This document shows positions 1 through 11,298 of a stretch of 64,000 bases of DNA, one piece after another. This stretch comes from Pelobates cultripes (taxonomy: Eukaryota > Chordata > Amphibia > Anura > Pelobatidae). How positions within the stretch are numbered: the first letter of the stretch is position 1; the number at the start of each line of letters is the position of its first letter. A program made the translations under genes and the position numbers. Below the pieces are notes generated by a model, which saw only the letters and a program-made list of their open reading frames with translations, had not been told where the DNA came from and did no database searches. Where the stretch lies: the NCBI GenBank assembly GCA_933207985.1, contig OW240924.1, positions 72,331,236 through 72,395,235 of the forward strand. Reading direction: 5' to 3'.

Positions 1-977
1 TTTTGTTATGCAAGGTCGAGCATAATCAACCCAATGTAGGATACTGAACTGTATGTTTTGTGAGATTAAATGCATAGGAAAGACAATAGCTGATCAAAAT
101 ATTCAGTAGATAGTGGGGCAGTCATGTAAGAAAGATAGTCATAGCTATCGAGCAAATTAAATTCCCCTCGTATAAATAAAAAGTATGTCCACATCAATAA
201 GGTAGTAGAATACATTCCCTAAACAAATCTGTGAGGTACTACAACGGATCTTTGGTGACATGTATACCAGAATTAGATTGATGTTCAAATAGGTTGTGTA
301 ATTTATTTTAACATTGTTCTAGCATTCATGTTCTTGTCTATATAGAGCAGTTCATACTTTTCTTCCTAGAAATCAGTTCTCATTTCGTATTGCTTTCATT
401 TGCCAACAGTAAGCAATATAGCTGACAGCTGCTGTCTGATTATATCCCCGGCTAGTCATCTTCTAACAGCTAGTGACTAATAGATTATGTCATATACTGC
501 AGTAAATGCAAGGCCATCAGGAGGACAACTGCAGATATGACTCTTACAGGCTAATCAATGTTTTACGGATAAAAAGAACAAAGAAAAAAAAATAGCATGC
601 CATATAGTGTTAGAAGATGCAAATTGAAACCACTTATTTTACTGCCAAACCATTTGAGATTTGGAAGGGGGTGTTTTTGTTTATTTATTCTACCCAAAGA
701 AGTGCTATTCTGTATAATCAAATACCTTTTTATAAATTAAGGGTTAAAGAGCAGGCCGCTCTCCAGCTGTTATGGAATATGAAGTCCCATGATGCAGAAT
801 AAGTAGCCAAATACGGTCACGTCCTTTTAGGATGAGCATAGAATTGATTCAAAACCATTCTAGATCTACATGTTGATCATAGCTGACCTACACAACATTA
901 CATTTTCCTTGTAGAATCTACCCATGCAGACCTGATGCATTTCTCCTAGTTAAAGGTTTACCCTGCTTTGTCTACAG
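1..977 (+). other. erh: erh intron (upstream part)
   Basis: AT-rich sequence before the erh terminal exon. It ends in a pyrimidine-rich tract and a CAG acceptor at 975-977. I looked for the preceding erh exon (central conserved part of the protein) and did not find it, so it lies left of the window. Short open frames here have no recognisable product. Confidence 0.75.
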
Positions 978-1080
978 GTATCGTGCAGACACTCAGACTT
1001 ATCAGCCCTACAACAAAGACTGGATCAAGGAGAAGATTTATGTGCTACTGCGTCGGCAGGCCCAGCAAGCTGGCAAATAG
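978..1080 (+). CDS. erh: Enhancer of rudimentary homolog, terminal coding exon
   Basis: After the acceptor at 975-977, one base completes a codon begun in the previous exon, then 33 residues run from [15 protein letters not shown] to RRQAQQAGK and stop at TAG (1078-1080). As recalled, this equals the C-terminus of vertebrate ERH, a 104-residue, extremely conserved nuclear protein. The family is known for roles in splicing, cell-cycle progression and pyrimidine metabolism regulation and acts as a homodimer with partner proteins. Only the C-terminal third is in the window. The gene is convergent with galnt16, as in human. No frameshift or stop disrupts the exon. Confidence 0.96.
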
Positions 1081-1450
1081 TGGGCGTCCTAGCTCACGTG
1101 TACAGCGCACAGTAGTGGGAGTTTTGTTTTGTAATATAGTGGTTTGTGTTTTATTTCAGCTAAAGGAGACAGAGTTTTGCCCTATGTGGGGAAATGCTAT
1201 ATGTTAACTTTTTTTATATATATATTTACGTATTCAGAGTGGTTTCAAAGACCATCCGCAGTAAGCATTGCTTGCTGAATCCTCGGTAAACTCATGACCC
1301 GATGCCTTGTCACTACAGAGTACAGATCTACCAGTTCAGGATAGCCTGGCTGCACAGAACATTTCAGAGACCCACGCATTTGGCAGATAAAACATGTTCA
1401 AACGTTATTTTAGTGGAACAAATAAAAAAACGAATAGTTTAAATATTATG
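1081..1450 (+). other. erh: erh 3' untranslated region
   Basis: Sequence after the erh stop codon, without transposon signatures. It continues to a canonical AATAAA near 1421 followed by a T/GT-rich stretch (about 1450-1475), the usual layout of a cleavage and polyadenylation site. The exact cleavage position is inferred. Confidence 0.7.
1421..1426 (+). terminator. erh: erh poly(A) signal AATAAA
   Basis: Canonical AATAAA about 340 bases after the erh stop codon, followed within 30 bases by a T-rich and GT-rich downstream element. It is the best poly(A) signal in this stretch. Confidence 0.65.
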
Positions 1451-1839
1451 CTTTTGTTTTGTTTTTTTCCCCCTCATAAACTGGAAACAGTGGGTACAAA
1501 TTGTTTAATGGTTGGGTGTGAAGAGGATTTAATGCATTTCGTTGCCTAAATCTCTGCATAAAGCTTTTGTGCTTTCTTTTTTTTAATGTGATTTTTTTTT
1601 TTTTTTTTTTATTCACTTTAGACTATATTACAAGACTCCTTTTAGCTATAATCTCAAGTAATGTGCAGCTCAAAACAGTACAATTGAAGCAGGGCTCAAA
1701 ATATCCATAAGCCATTGGCAAGTGAAAAATCATCTCTGGCAAGTAGAAATTCACCTATGCTTAGTGTTCTATGGGCCCTCCCGGTATGCAATGGAAGATG
1801 TTTGACTGGTGTTAAGAATCACGGTTTCTTTGTGTGTGT

Positions 1840-2400
1840 GTACGCACACTGTTTACCTGGGGAAGAGATGAAAGCAGGATGCACTTTGGGAAGAGGGCAG
1901 GCTGGCAGAGGTGGTGTTATCGTCTGGGTAATCTTCTGGGAATGCTTGAGTCCTGGCATTCGTGTGGATGTTACTTTAACATGTCCCTCCTACCTGGTGA
2001 TTGTTGCAGCCGTTGTATACCCCTTCATGGCAATGGTGTTTACTGATAGCAGTGGCCTCTTTCAGCAAGATACGGCACACTGTCATACTACATAAATTGT
2101 TTAGGAATGGTTTGAGGAACATGACAACAAGTTCAAAGTGTTGCTTTATCATCCAAATTTCCCAGATCTCAATCCGATTGAGCATCTGTAGGATGTACTG
2201 GAACGAATCTGATCAATGGAGGCACCACCCTGCTACTTGTAGGACTTAAAGAATCTGATGCCAATGTCTTGTTGCTAGATACCACAGGACACATTCATAG
2301 GTCTTGTGGAATCCATACCTTCACGCATCAGAGCTGTTTTGGCAGCACAAGAGAAACCTACACAATATTAGGAAGGTGGTTTGTTGCTGATCACTGTACA
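1840..2400 (+). pseudogene. Tc1/mariner transposase remnant (C-terminal half)
   Basis: Read across several frames and stops, the + strand gives a decayed Tc1-family transposase: a block around LFQQDTAHCHTT with the second catalytic Asp, and about 35 residues later a block resembling PDLNPIEHL with the catalytic Glu. The tail (GLVESIPSRIRAVLAA) is also typical of Tc1 elements in fish and frogs. Stops are present at 2092 and at several later codons, so the copy is dead. Neither terminal inverted repeat nor the N-terminal DNA-binding half was recognised. Confidence 0.8.
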
Positions 2401-3589
2401 ATCCTATCATTTTTTTTTTTTTTTTCTTCTTCCCTTGCCCAGCCCACAGACAGAGTAAGGCCAAGGTCTGGGATAACATAGATACACATAATTGATCGTC
2501 AGACCAAGGTCAGAAACCAGTAAATCAATACACAGTACAAGAACCATGACAGAGCAAGGAAACTAGGACAACCAAGAAGTATATATACTAGATTGTGATT
2601 GGTTACAGAAGGCCATGATGTCACGAGTATGTATACATCATCAAAAAGTGACCAATTGAAGAGTTCCATGTAATATATGATGACCGAATGAGGCACCAGG
2701 AAGCTAGGGATGGGTGAGTGTTCATCAGAAGAAACACAATTTCTGTGATTGCGTGGTGCCTCAAGGACATGCATCATGACACCCAGCCCCTTTGTTCCAT
2801 TCCCCACTCCCTCTGTGTGTCATTGTCCCTTTGTGTTTGTTGCTCTCAGTGAGCACTTTCTCTCAGACCGGGTAGAGAATACAGAAGATCCTCTACCTCA
2901 GTCCACATGGCCACACTACATGCAGTGACCAGCAGGAGAGGGAGCTCTGTGCAGTGTGCTCCCCCTCCTGAAGGTCACCTAGTCCCAAAGAATGTACCCC
3001 CCGGGATGGTGTACACTTCTATACAGTGTATTAGACCTTGCCAGAGTCTTGTCCTCTCCAGCTTCCTTGGACCTTTTCTTGTGCTTCTCTTTTATATCCT
3101 GCATGTTGTGATTCTCTAACCACTGGTTTGATACATTTAGCCTTCTCCCCTGACTTTCTGACCGTAATTCTGACTCGATCCTATCAGCTTCAAAACATTA
3201 CTCCTCCTGATCTTGGTTCCATATCATTAATCATTTATTTGTGATTTATCCTGTATGTAATGGTCATTATGATAACACACACTTCCTTGTGAGTGCACAT
3301 GTTAATATCATCAGTTCTACATTTTAGTTTGTGGTATAGATATGTGACTACCCTGGGACACTGGTAAATTAAGAAACACTGAGCAGAATGTATGAGTGGG
3401 TGGATACTGCTATATACATTACTAGTCCTCTAAACCGGGTTATGTCCTCTTATTTAGTAACACAATGGATCTATGCTGTCAAACATATACAAAAACTGCA
3501 AAATTCAATTCCAATTAGAATGAGGGCAATTCAACATGCCCTTTTGCTAAAATCAAACTTGGTAATAATTCCCTCACCCAGAAACATTA
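2401..3589. other. Intergenic, no gene seen
   Basis: A poly-T run (2410-2425) is followed by unique-looking or unrecognised repeat sequence. The open frames are short and show no known domain. No TIR or LINE motif was recognised. Confidence 0.4.
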
Positions 3590-3763
3590 GACATATGCAC
3601 AAATCCTTTTCACCTGCCTCAATCTAATCAAATTCCTGTTAATCTACACCCGCACTAATTGGCCTGTCCAGGATTTACGTGATGGATCGATTCATTCAGG
3701 CGTAGCTTTTACAGGACTTTTATTCATTCATTGCAGGTGAAAAGGATTTGTGCACAAGTCTAC
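3590..3763. repeat. Small hairpin MITE-like element
   Basis: About 29 bases at 3590-3618 (core GCACAAATCCTTTTCACCTG) recur as the reverse complement at 3735-3763 with a few mismatches, enclosing about 115 bases. Inverted ends around a short non-coding core fit a miniature DNA transposon. The superfamily is not identified. Confidence 0.6.
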
Positions 3764-4845
3764 CAAACATTTTGTATTTAATTTGAATTATAGAAGGTTT
3801 CTGCTTAATCACTAAATCCCAAATAAATAAACCAACGTGGCCAGCTGGAAACATGAGGAACGAAAAAAAAAAAAAACTGGTGAGAAACTGGGGTGTTTCA
3901 GGGTTAAAAAAAAAATAATTATTTATATATATATATATCTATCTATCATACACTATAAATGGGAATCAATGTGACCCCCTAATAACCAGGGGTTCCACCT
4001 TTCAGATTCCATACCAATGTGTTGTAATTTAGTGGGTTTATCTCCAGAAACCCCTGGTGTGTTACCAAGTGGAAGGGAGACAATAACTCCTCTCTTCTCG
4101 GAATGTTGATGTATTTTTGCTTGAAACGGTTAACGTGTGTTGGCAATGAGAGAGGATTTCTCTATGTAGGGACGGCGGCTTTTCCATTAGTTTCCATGGA
4201 ATTATTGCCCAAAGCAACTGTCAACAGCAGAAGTAAAACAAATTTGTTTTATGCGACAGCTGCAGCTATTCAAGTGACCTTGCGAAAACTGCCTCCGATT
4301 CTAATGTTAACAGAACTACAACCTGCAGATAGTGATGAGTCCGATATAGAGGGCACGAAGAGAGATACTGGACAATATATTTAAAGATTTATACAAATAA
4401 CCCCCATCAACTTCACTATAATCACCGCAGAGAAGGTTTTGTTTTTAAAGGGGGCCCTAGGCAATACTTTGATATTGCACTCCTTTTTTTTCAGCATCCT
4501 AGGTACCAATACTACTTAATCTGATTGAAGTGGTTATGGTGGCTGGTGTTCCCTGGCACCTTCCCACTATTTAGTATTAAGCCGTTGGGAACGAGGGTTC
4601 ACAGGTGCCCACAGCTCATCTTCTTATTGCTGCTTAGGCTGATGCGTCCTCGTTTGCCAGAGCAGATAGAGGTGGCAGTGGTCAGCTGCCTGCTCTCAGC
4701 GAATTATGACTGCCCATTGTCGGTATGAGTTGGTATCGTTAAGACCAAGTGTAAACCTCTTAACTGTGAGCAGACTTTAGGCACCATAAATGCTTCAATG
4801 AGACCAAGCGTTAATGGTACCAGTAGTGTTGCTTACAAACCAACA

Positions 4846-5261
4846 TTAAAGGACCACTATAGGCACCCATACCACTTCAGCTTAATGAAGTGGTCTGGGT
4901 GCCAGGTCCAGCTAGGGTTAACCCATTTTTTTTTTTTTTTTATAAACATAGCAGTTTCAGAGAATAGGGTTAATCCAGCCTCTAGTGGCTGTCTCATTGA
5001 CAGCCGCTAGAGGGTTTCCGCGCTTCTCATTGTGAAAATCTGAGTGAGAAGACACCAGCGTCCATAGGAAAGCATTGTGAATGCTTTCCTATGGACTGGC
5101 TGGCTGCGCGCACAGCTCTTGCCGCGCATGCGCATTCAGCAGACGAGAGGAGGATGAGAGCTCCCCGCCCGGCGTTGGAGAAAGAGGTAAGTTTAACTCC
5201 TTCCTCTCCATCCAGCCCGGCGGGGTGGGGTCACCCTCAGGGCACTATAGTGGTCCTTTAA
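4846..5261. mobile_element. TTAA-flanked foldback MITE, copy A
   Basis: TTAA at 4846-4849 is followed by AAGGACCACTATAG. The mirror sequence CTATAGTGGTCCTT ends at TTAA 5258-5261. Internally there are further hairpins: CACTTCAGCTTAATGAAGTG, a pair around AGCCACTAGAGG, and GGAAAGCATT paired with AATGCTTTCC. It also has a GC-rich segment and a T tract. A second copy lies at 42645-43146 in reverse internal order. TTAA duplications with such ends suggest a Kolobok- or piggyBac-type non-autonomous element (inference). Confidence 0.75.
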
Positions 5262-5269
5262 CCATAAAT

Positions 5270-5849
5270 GATCAGTAGTAGTAATATGGCAGTCTTTTTC
5301 GATTGGATAAATTATTGTGGATCTATTTTTTTCATTTTCATATCCCAAAAATAAATGCATCTAAATGTATCCGTATGTGTCGCTATATGTAATTGGCTAT
5401 GACAGATCATTGATTAAATAAAGAGGTCTTAGTAAAAAGTGTCATGAACACATCTAGGTATATAACAATATTTGACAACAATGGTTGTATGGAATGTTTC
5501 CGATTTTGTTATTCCAATGCTAGTTATGGAATCTCTGAGAATACAGCCTGTATCATAGAACACTACTGATGTTCTAATCCTTGTTTTCCTTTTACATGTG
5601 AAATATTTAGACTATACTTCTTCCAGGTGTGTGTCCTGCTCCGATTTAACCTGTGACGGTTAACTCCAAAGGTCCCAATGTAGGGAGGTGCTAAAAGGCT
5701 ATGGTTAATATATTTCATGGCTTCTGACAGCAAGGTCTCAAGGATTTGTAGCTAGTACTACCGATAATAAGGATACTTCACAGTAAGTACTTTCTACTGT
5801 AAGCTCATTTGAATAAAGTCCTCATCCACCTGTTCCTGTAACATTTTGT
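5270..5849. other. Intergenic, no gene seen
   Basis: AT-rich sequence without long open frames, tandem repeats or recognised transposon ends. Confidence 0.4.
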
Positions 5850-6480
5850 CAGAGAATCGTAGAATGTGACGGCAGGTAAGAACCATTCGGCCCATCTAAT
5901 TTGCCCAATTTTCTAAATACTTTCATTAGTCCCTGGCTTTATCTTATATCTAGGATAACCTTATGCCTATTCCACGCATGCTTAAACTCCCTCACTGTAT
6001 AAACCTCTACTACTTCAGCTGGAAGGCTATTCCATGTGTCCACTACCATCTCTGTAAAGTAATACTTCCTGATATTATTTTTAAACCTTTGCCCCTCTAA
6101 TTTAAGACTATGTCCTCTTGTTGTGGTAGTTTTTCTTCTTTTAAATATAGTCTCCTCCTTTACTGTGTTGATTCCCTTTATATATTTAAATGTTTCTATC
6201 ATATCCCCCCTGTCTAGTCTTTCCTCCAAGCTATACATGTTAAGATCCTTTAACCTTTCCTGGTAAGTTTTATCCCGCAATCCATGAACCAGTTTAGTAG
6301 CCCTTCTCTGAACCCTCTCTAAAGTATCAATATCCTTCTGAAGATACGGTCTCCAGTACTGTGTACAATACTCCAAGTGAGGTCTCACCAGTGTCCTCTA
6401 CAATGGCATGAGCACTTCCCTCTTTCTACTGCTAATACCTCTCCCTATACAACCAAGCATTCTGCTAGCATTTTGTGCTT
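5850..6480 (-). pseudogene. CR1-like LINE, 5'-truncated (RT C-terminal end and 3'UTR)
   Basis: On the - strand, 6388-5939 encodes an open 149-residue segment with RPHLEYCTQYW, LERVQRRATKLV and VVDTWNSLPAEVV. This is the post-catalytic C-terminus of CR1/L2-clade non-LTR retrotransposon reverse transcriptases. The 3' flank on that strand ends in a motif like ATTCTACGATTCT near 5850, resembling the octamer tail of CR1. The endonuclease and RT catalytic core are missing, as expected for 5' truncation. The intact frame suggests a fairly recent insertion. Confidence 0.85.
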
Positions 6481-6514
6481 GTCTCATTTATTATTACAAT
6501 TCCCCCTTTTTATA

Positions 6515-6580
6515 ATGTTGTAAAGTGCTGCGGAATAAGTTGGCGCTGTATAAATGCCAGAAATATTCATAATATTAATA
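6515..6580 (+). repeat. LINE/SINE 3'-tail-like fragment
   Basis: The stretch around GTAAAGTGCTGCGGAATAAG followed by GGCGCTGTATAAAT resembles the conserved 3' tail shared by many frog SINEs and their partner LINEs. Only the tail is present, so the parent family is uncertain. Confidence 0.45.
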
Positions 6581-6599
6581 GGTTTCTTATGGTATGGCC

Positions 6600-7470
6600 A
6601 ATTGGATAGCATTATTGCGCTACATGGGCACGAGGACTGCAAATGTTACTGTGTGTTCCAATGCTCTGTTCAGTATTCTCATGTATCGTTGGATGTGGAG
6701 TAATAATTTCATACATCACATATTATTGTATATGGCACACTGAGTTAATCTGCCTGTGCAGTGATTAGAACATGTATTCTTTTTTGTGTCTGGAACTTTG
6801 CTCAATTTTGCCACCTTGTGGTTAACATTGCCTTGCGCTGTTGGTCTACATCACCACCTAGAGATATTGTGTAACCTGGGTTCCAGTGGTGTAATTGTAA
6901 TGTCCATGCAATATCTAAATTATTCACCATTGTCTATTCAATGCATCCAGAGGTCTGTTATGTTCCTGTACCTGTATCATCCTGTCATTAACCCCTTATT
7001 AGACTGTGTTCTCTGTAATCATGGATCCCGTTTCTCTTTTGTTGTATTATCACCAATATATCCCTAAGCATCTCTTTCACGTGTTGCTTCACTGCTAAAG
7101 ATTGTACCATTCATTATCCCTTCCAACATTAAATAGACATTCATGTCTTCTTCCTAGCTGTTCATACCAAATATGGTTCATGATGGGAGAAATGTATCTT
7201 CAAGTTGAGAAAGCTTTGGATAGGTCTACCCAGCTCTAGATGATCTATCCTGACCATCAAACATTTCAGATAACTATAGATTGGTACAAGCTAGAGAAAA
7301 AAAATCTCCGAGGCAAGGTCAGACAAAACTGAAGAGTGTACAGTGCAGTAAATGATTTGTGTAATCTTGAAAGTGCATTGAACCATTTATAACTATGAGG
7401 ACTCAGACACACATGGTCCACCATAAGCTCAAAATCTGATGGCCCTTAAGCAGAGCTCTCTCACCGGTTT
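6600..7470. other. Intergenic, no gene seen
   Basis: No exon, tandem repeat or recognised transposon protein. Short open frames only. Confidence 0.4.
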
Positions 7471-7479
7471 CAGGGTGTT

Positions 7480-7745
7480 CTTGTTAAAGAGGAGGTTGGG
7501 TGGGGTGCTCAGCCCAATAGTAATCTGGTCTGGAATCCAAATCAACACACACAAAAAAATTCTGTGGTGTGTCCCCAAATCCTTTTTTTTTTTTTTTTTC
7601 TTCTGTGTGGATTTGGAATCCAGATCATAAGCCTCTTGGGCTGAGCGCTCCACCCATCCAATATGGGGGCCCCTTTGGAGGTGACTACAGGAAAGCTTAC
7701 ATTGAGGAGTCCTTTAAATCAGATTATACGACATGTAAGTATAGC
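7480..7745. repeat. Inverted pair of a ~90-160 bp repeat (units 1 and 2)
   Basis: The segment at 7575-7745 (T tract, TGTGTGGATTTGGAATCCAG, TTGGGCTGAGCGCTCCACCC, CCCCTTTGGAGGTGAC) has a partial reverse complement at about 7480-7562 (GGTCTGGAATCCAAATCAAC). Head-to-head placement with a spacer of about 15 bases allows a long hairpin. Confidence 0.65.
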
Positions 7746-8006
7746 AAGTTGGCGTGTAAATTGCCCATGTTAAAATTGGTGTAGGGCCCACCGATATTGG
7801 GGTACTGTGACGTAGTGGTGGGCTTAACCCAATGTGGCCGTATGGTGGAACTGAATCCCCATATTTGTTTGCTATGATAGGTGATTTAAGTAACCTTAAG
7901 TAGCTGTATTTTTCTTTGTGTGTGCGCTGTTCCTTTTACTGTATTTTGTATTTGTTTGGTCTTTACGGCAGCACCACTACTTGGTAATGCATATTCTGGG
8001 TGTGCC

Positions 8007-8170
8007 CCCAATTCCCATTTTTTCTGTGTAGATTTAGAATCCAGACCAGATTCCTATTGGGCCGAGCACCCCACCCATCCAATCTTGGTGCCCCTTTGGA
8101 GGTGACCACAATAAAGCATAAATTGAGGAGGCACTTGAAGCAGTTTATACTGCAAGTAAATATAAGGATC
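8007..8170 (+). repeat. Third, direct copy of the same repeat
   Basis: Matches 7575-7745 in the same orientation: TTCTGTGTAGATTTAGAATC, GGCCGAGCACCCCACCCATC, CCCCTTTGGAGGTGACCACA. Divergence from the first copy looks like 15-20% by eye. It has no coding capacity. Confidence 0.65.
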
Positions 8171-8779
8171 AAGTAAGGATCTCGTGTAGGGAGCTGAAAA
8201 CTGTAAGAGGGAAAGATGCTGAGTGTTGTGTGTGTTTGGTTTTTGGGTTTGCTTATGTTTGTGTGTATTTCGTGTCTCGATGTGTGTGACCCGCTCCGGC
8301 TTACCTTTCTCTGGTGGTGCAGTGGCAGACCACTTTATTCATTTTTTTTCCCTTCTTTATTTTCTCTTGAGTGGTAGACAGTGTTATACAGTACAATATT
8401 TGACATATAGTAACAGTCATGTGACAATAAAGGTAGCAGCATTGACATTAGTGAAACATAGGTGCCGAAGGGCATCTAGCAGGTTTACAGTGATTCATGA
8501 CCGTGACAGAACATGGGTATGGTGTAGCGGTGGGTACCAGCCTATTTGGTGCCAAGTCTATGGAGGATGCTAGTCATGTAGCGTGGCTGTCTGTCTTCTG
8601 GCAACGGGGATCTTAAGTCAATAGTATGATGTCCGCCTCAAGTATTTTATCAGTCGGGTGATTACCTGGCCGGAGAGAAAAGAAAAAGAGGTGGAGCAAG
8701 AGGAAGTGATAGGGGAGAGGGAGCTGGGTTCAGTAGGGAGCTAGTGTAGCCAGGAGGGCTCAGGCCACATCGGTCACCT

Positions 8780-9525
8780 CAGGCAAACCCCTTCAGGTAG
8801 GCCTCCCATGGCCCCACACTTTCCCGAAAGTTTGTAGTGTACCCCGGACCTGGACGGTCAGTTTGTCCATTAAATATGTGTCTTTTAGTTTTAAAGGTGA
8901 CCAGGTCAATGGATGGGACTTCAGGTTCCAGCCAGGATTTAGCTATGGCTCTTCTAGCAGCCAGTGCGATTTTGTGAATTCATTTTTGTTCTGGTCTAGT
9001 CCAACCGTCTAGTGGCCGAGACAGTAGTAGTAGTAGTAGTCAGGGGTCTCTGGAACACATTCGTCGTGAGGTATGTGACCTTATCCCACAGCGTTTGTAT
9101 TCGGGGGCAGTCCCACCACATGTGTTTGTATGTGCCTCTCTGTCCGCACAGTCCCCAGCATTGGTCTGTCGTGGTTTTATGCATGTGATAGAGCTGGACC
9201 GGGGTGGTGTACCACCTGAACATCGCTTTATACGATTGTTCTTGCATCGTGACACACAGCGAGGTCCGTCCATTAGCCTCCCATATGTCTTGCCAATCTG
9301 TCCCTTCCAGTGTCTCCCCTAAGTCTGTTTCCCACTGGTCGGTGTATCGTAAGCCCCCCCATTCTGTAGTGTTGGTGCATAGGTGGGAATATAGCCTAGT
9401 GATGAGGCCCTTTTGGTATGTTTCTGCGTCACATATCTTGAATGTTAGTTGTGTAGGGCTGCTTTTTTTACGTTTGGGCATAGTTCCTAACTTGCAGGTA
9501 CCGAAAGTAGTCGGAGGTTTTTAGG
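8780..9525 (-). pseudogene. L1-like LINE ORF2 C-terminal fragment
   Basis: The - strand frame from 9481 encodes about 160 residues, including a cysteine-histidine cluster: MHKTTTDQCWGLCGQRGTYK then HMWWDCPRIQTLW. This is the C-terminal zinc-knuckle-like region of L1 ORF2 (C..C..H..C). After a frameshift near a (GTA)n run at 9024, homology-like sequence continues to about 8780 (AKSWLEP, GPWEAYLKGF). There is no RT core, so this is a 3' fragment of a dead copy. Confidence 0.78.
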
Positions 9526-9904
9526 TTTGTTTTATGTTTAAGTACGTCATATGTGATGATGTGGTCACCTATGTATAGGTTGTGGCAGACCACTTTAAGA
9601 GCTCCTGCTGTAACGCTCTGAGCCATTGAGAAGCTCCAGGGGCTGTGAGTGAGCTTTTAAAGTGGCTTGTATCTAATATTGATGCAGACCACCAAGCTCC
9701 CTCACTAAAATGAGGGGGCTCGGGTCAGAGTAGGGAAATCTAATCTCGCTGCTCGCTCACTGAAAGCCCCCTTACAACTTGCAAATGGGAAAAAATTCTA
9801 TTTTTAATGTATGTAAGACCATTAATAAACATTAAAAAGTAGAGGATCCAGGGCAGAAGCTTGACTTTTTGCGCTTACCATCGTTGACCAAATTTTAATT
9901 TACA

Positions 9905-10165
9905 GCTCACCGCAGTGGTTATGGTGCCAGAAGTGCTGTGGCACTATCGGAGCATTAGTTGTTGAATTGTTTTAGTGTGGTTTACAGCTGCGTCCAGTCT
10001 TCTGTGAGACGGAGATCCAGATGTCAGTTTCAGAAGACCAGAAGCAGTAAGAGTACAGCGGGACCAAGATAAGTCTCAAACCATGCTAAAACAACTTTTA
10101 AGATTATGGTGGGATGACACCAAGACACTTCTGGCATCATAACCACTCCACCCGGTTGTATTGCT
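9905..10165. repeat. Foldback repeat with GGTTATGGTGCC-type ends
   Basis: The left end GTGGTTATGGTGCCAGAAGT is mirrored near 10120-10155 by ACTTCTGGCATCATAACCAC. Inner segments (AATTGTTTTAGTGTGGTTTA and AAACCATGCTAAAACAACTT) also pair. It is a non-autonomous foldback element of unknown superfamily. Related ends recur near 4525, 41570, 44930 and 59930. Confidence 0.6.
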
Positions 10166-10169
10166 TATG

Positions 10170-11296
10170 GTGGTTTGAATGTTTTTTTTAACAACTCCTC
10201 CCTGCACTGCATCAATTTGTAATTGAAATACAAGCCTTTTCTTCTAATCTGATAACTTAATTTCTACAGTAACTTACTGCATGAAGCTAATCAAATGTTT
10301 TAGTAGATGACATGCATTGCAAAACACTAATTTATTATTCTAATCACTTGATCTTTCATTCATTTAACCATAAGTACAATTACTAATGACTGTTATTCAC
10401 AGTGCAATAATGTAAAACCCTTTATAGAATGTCTTCACCACACTTATAAAGTTCACATCCCTGTAATTGTCTGGATGACGTTTTGACCCCTTTTTGAAAC
10501 ATGACTACCATGTCTGATATACACCATTACATTGTGACAATTCCTGAAAAAAATGAATCCTGGAATATAAAAAAAAAAATATATATATATATATATACAC
10601 ACATTTTTTTTTCTAAAACTCTACTAAGCACCCTAATTACCTGTGGGAATATACTATCTGAGACTTGGGTTTTATGTACTTAATTAAAAGACTTTAGTAA
10701 TTTCTGTGACAGCCAGTGATGTGTTTGCTGGAAGGGAACTTTATAGTCTACATTGAATACTGAGAAAGATGCAACAATTGCCAAAAGCTGAGTTAAGGCA
10801 AGTCAGCAGCCTACGGCACTCAAGGCTGCCAGAGCCAGACTCCGACCTATCAGGTCCCTAGTGCAAACTGAATGGTGATTGCACGTGTTGAGGGGCAATC
10901 CTTAACTTACACATTGCAATACTTAGAGGAAGATATCACTTCCTCCCCCCCTCTTGTGAATGTGAATCTGCACTGGAGTCGAGCAACCCTCAGCCCCTGC
11001 CCTTAACCTGTACCTGGCCAGCCTGGTGCCCGCTGGACCCCATGAAGGCCAACCACCCTTCTAGATATACACAGTCCTGCAAAATAATGTTCCCCTTCAT
11101 GCAAATAATACAAACCGCACACACACAAACAGTACCTACAAACGTAACACCACTGACAATCTACATACACGCACACAATTCCACAAGCAGCCTCTCACAT
11201 TCAATACCCCAAGTAGCCCCCCTCACCCCCCCACACACACACAGTAACATATCCACACACAATTCTACAACCAGCCCCCATACACTGCTCACGTTC
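10170..11296. other. Intergenic, AT-rich, no gene seen
   Basis: Includes a short (AT)n run near 10580. Poly-A and T tracts are frequent, and no recognisable coding sequence was found. Confidence 0.4.
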
Positions 11297-11298
11297 AC

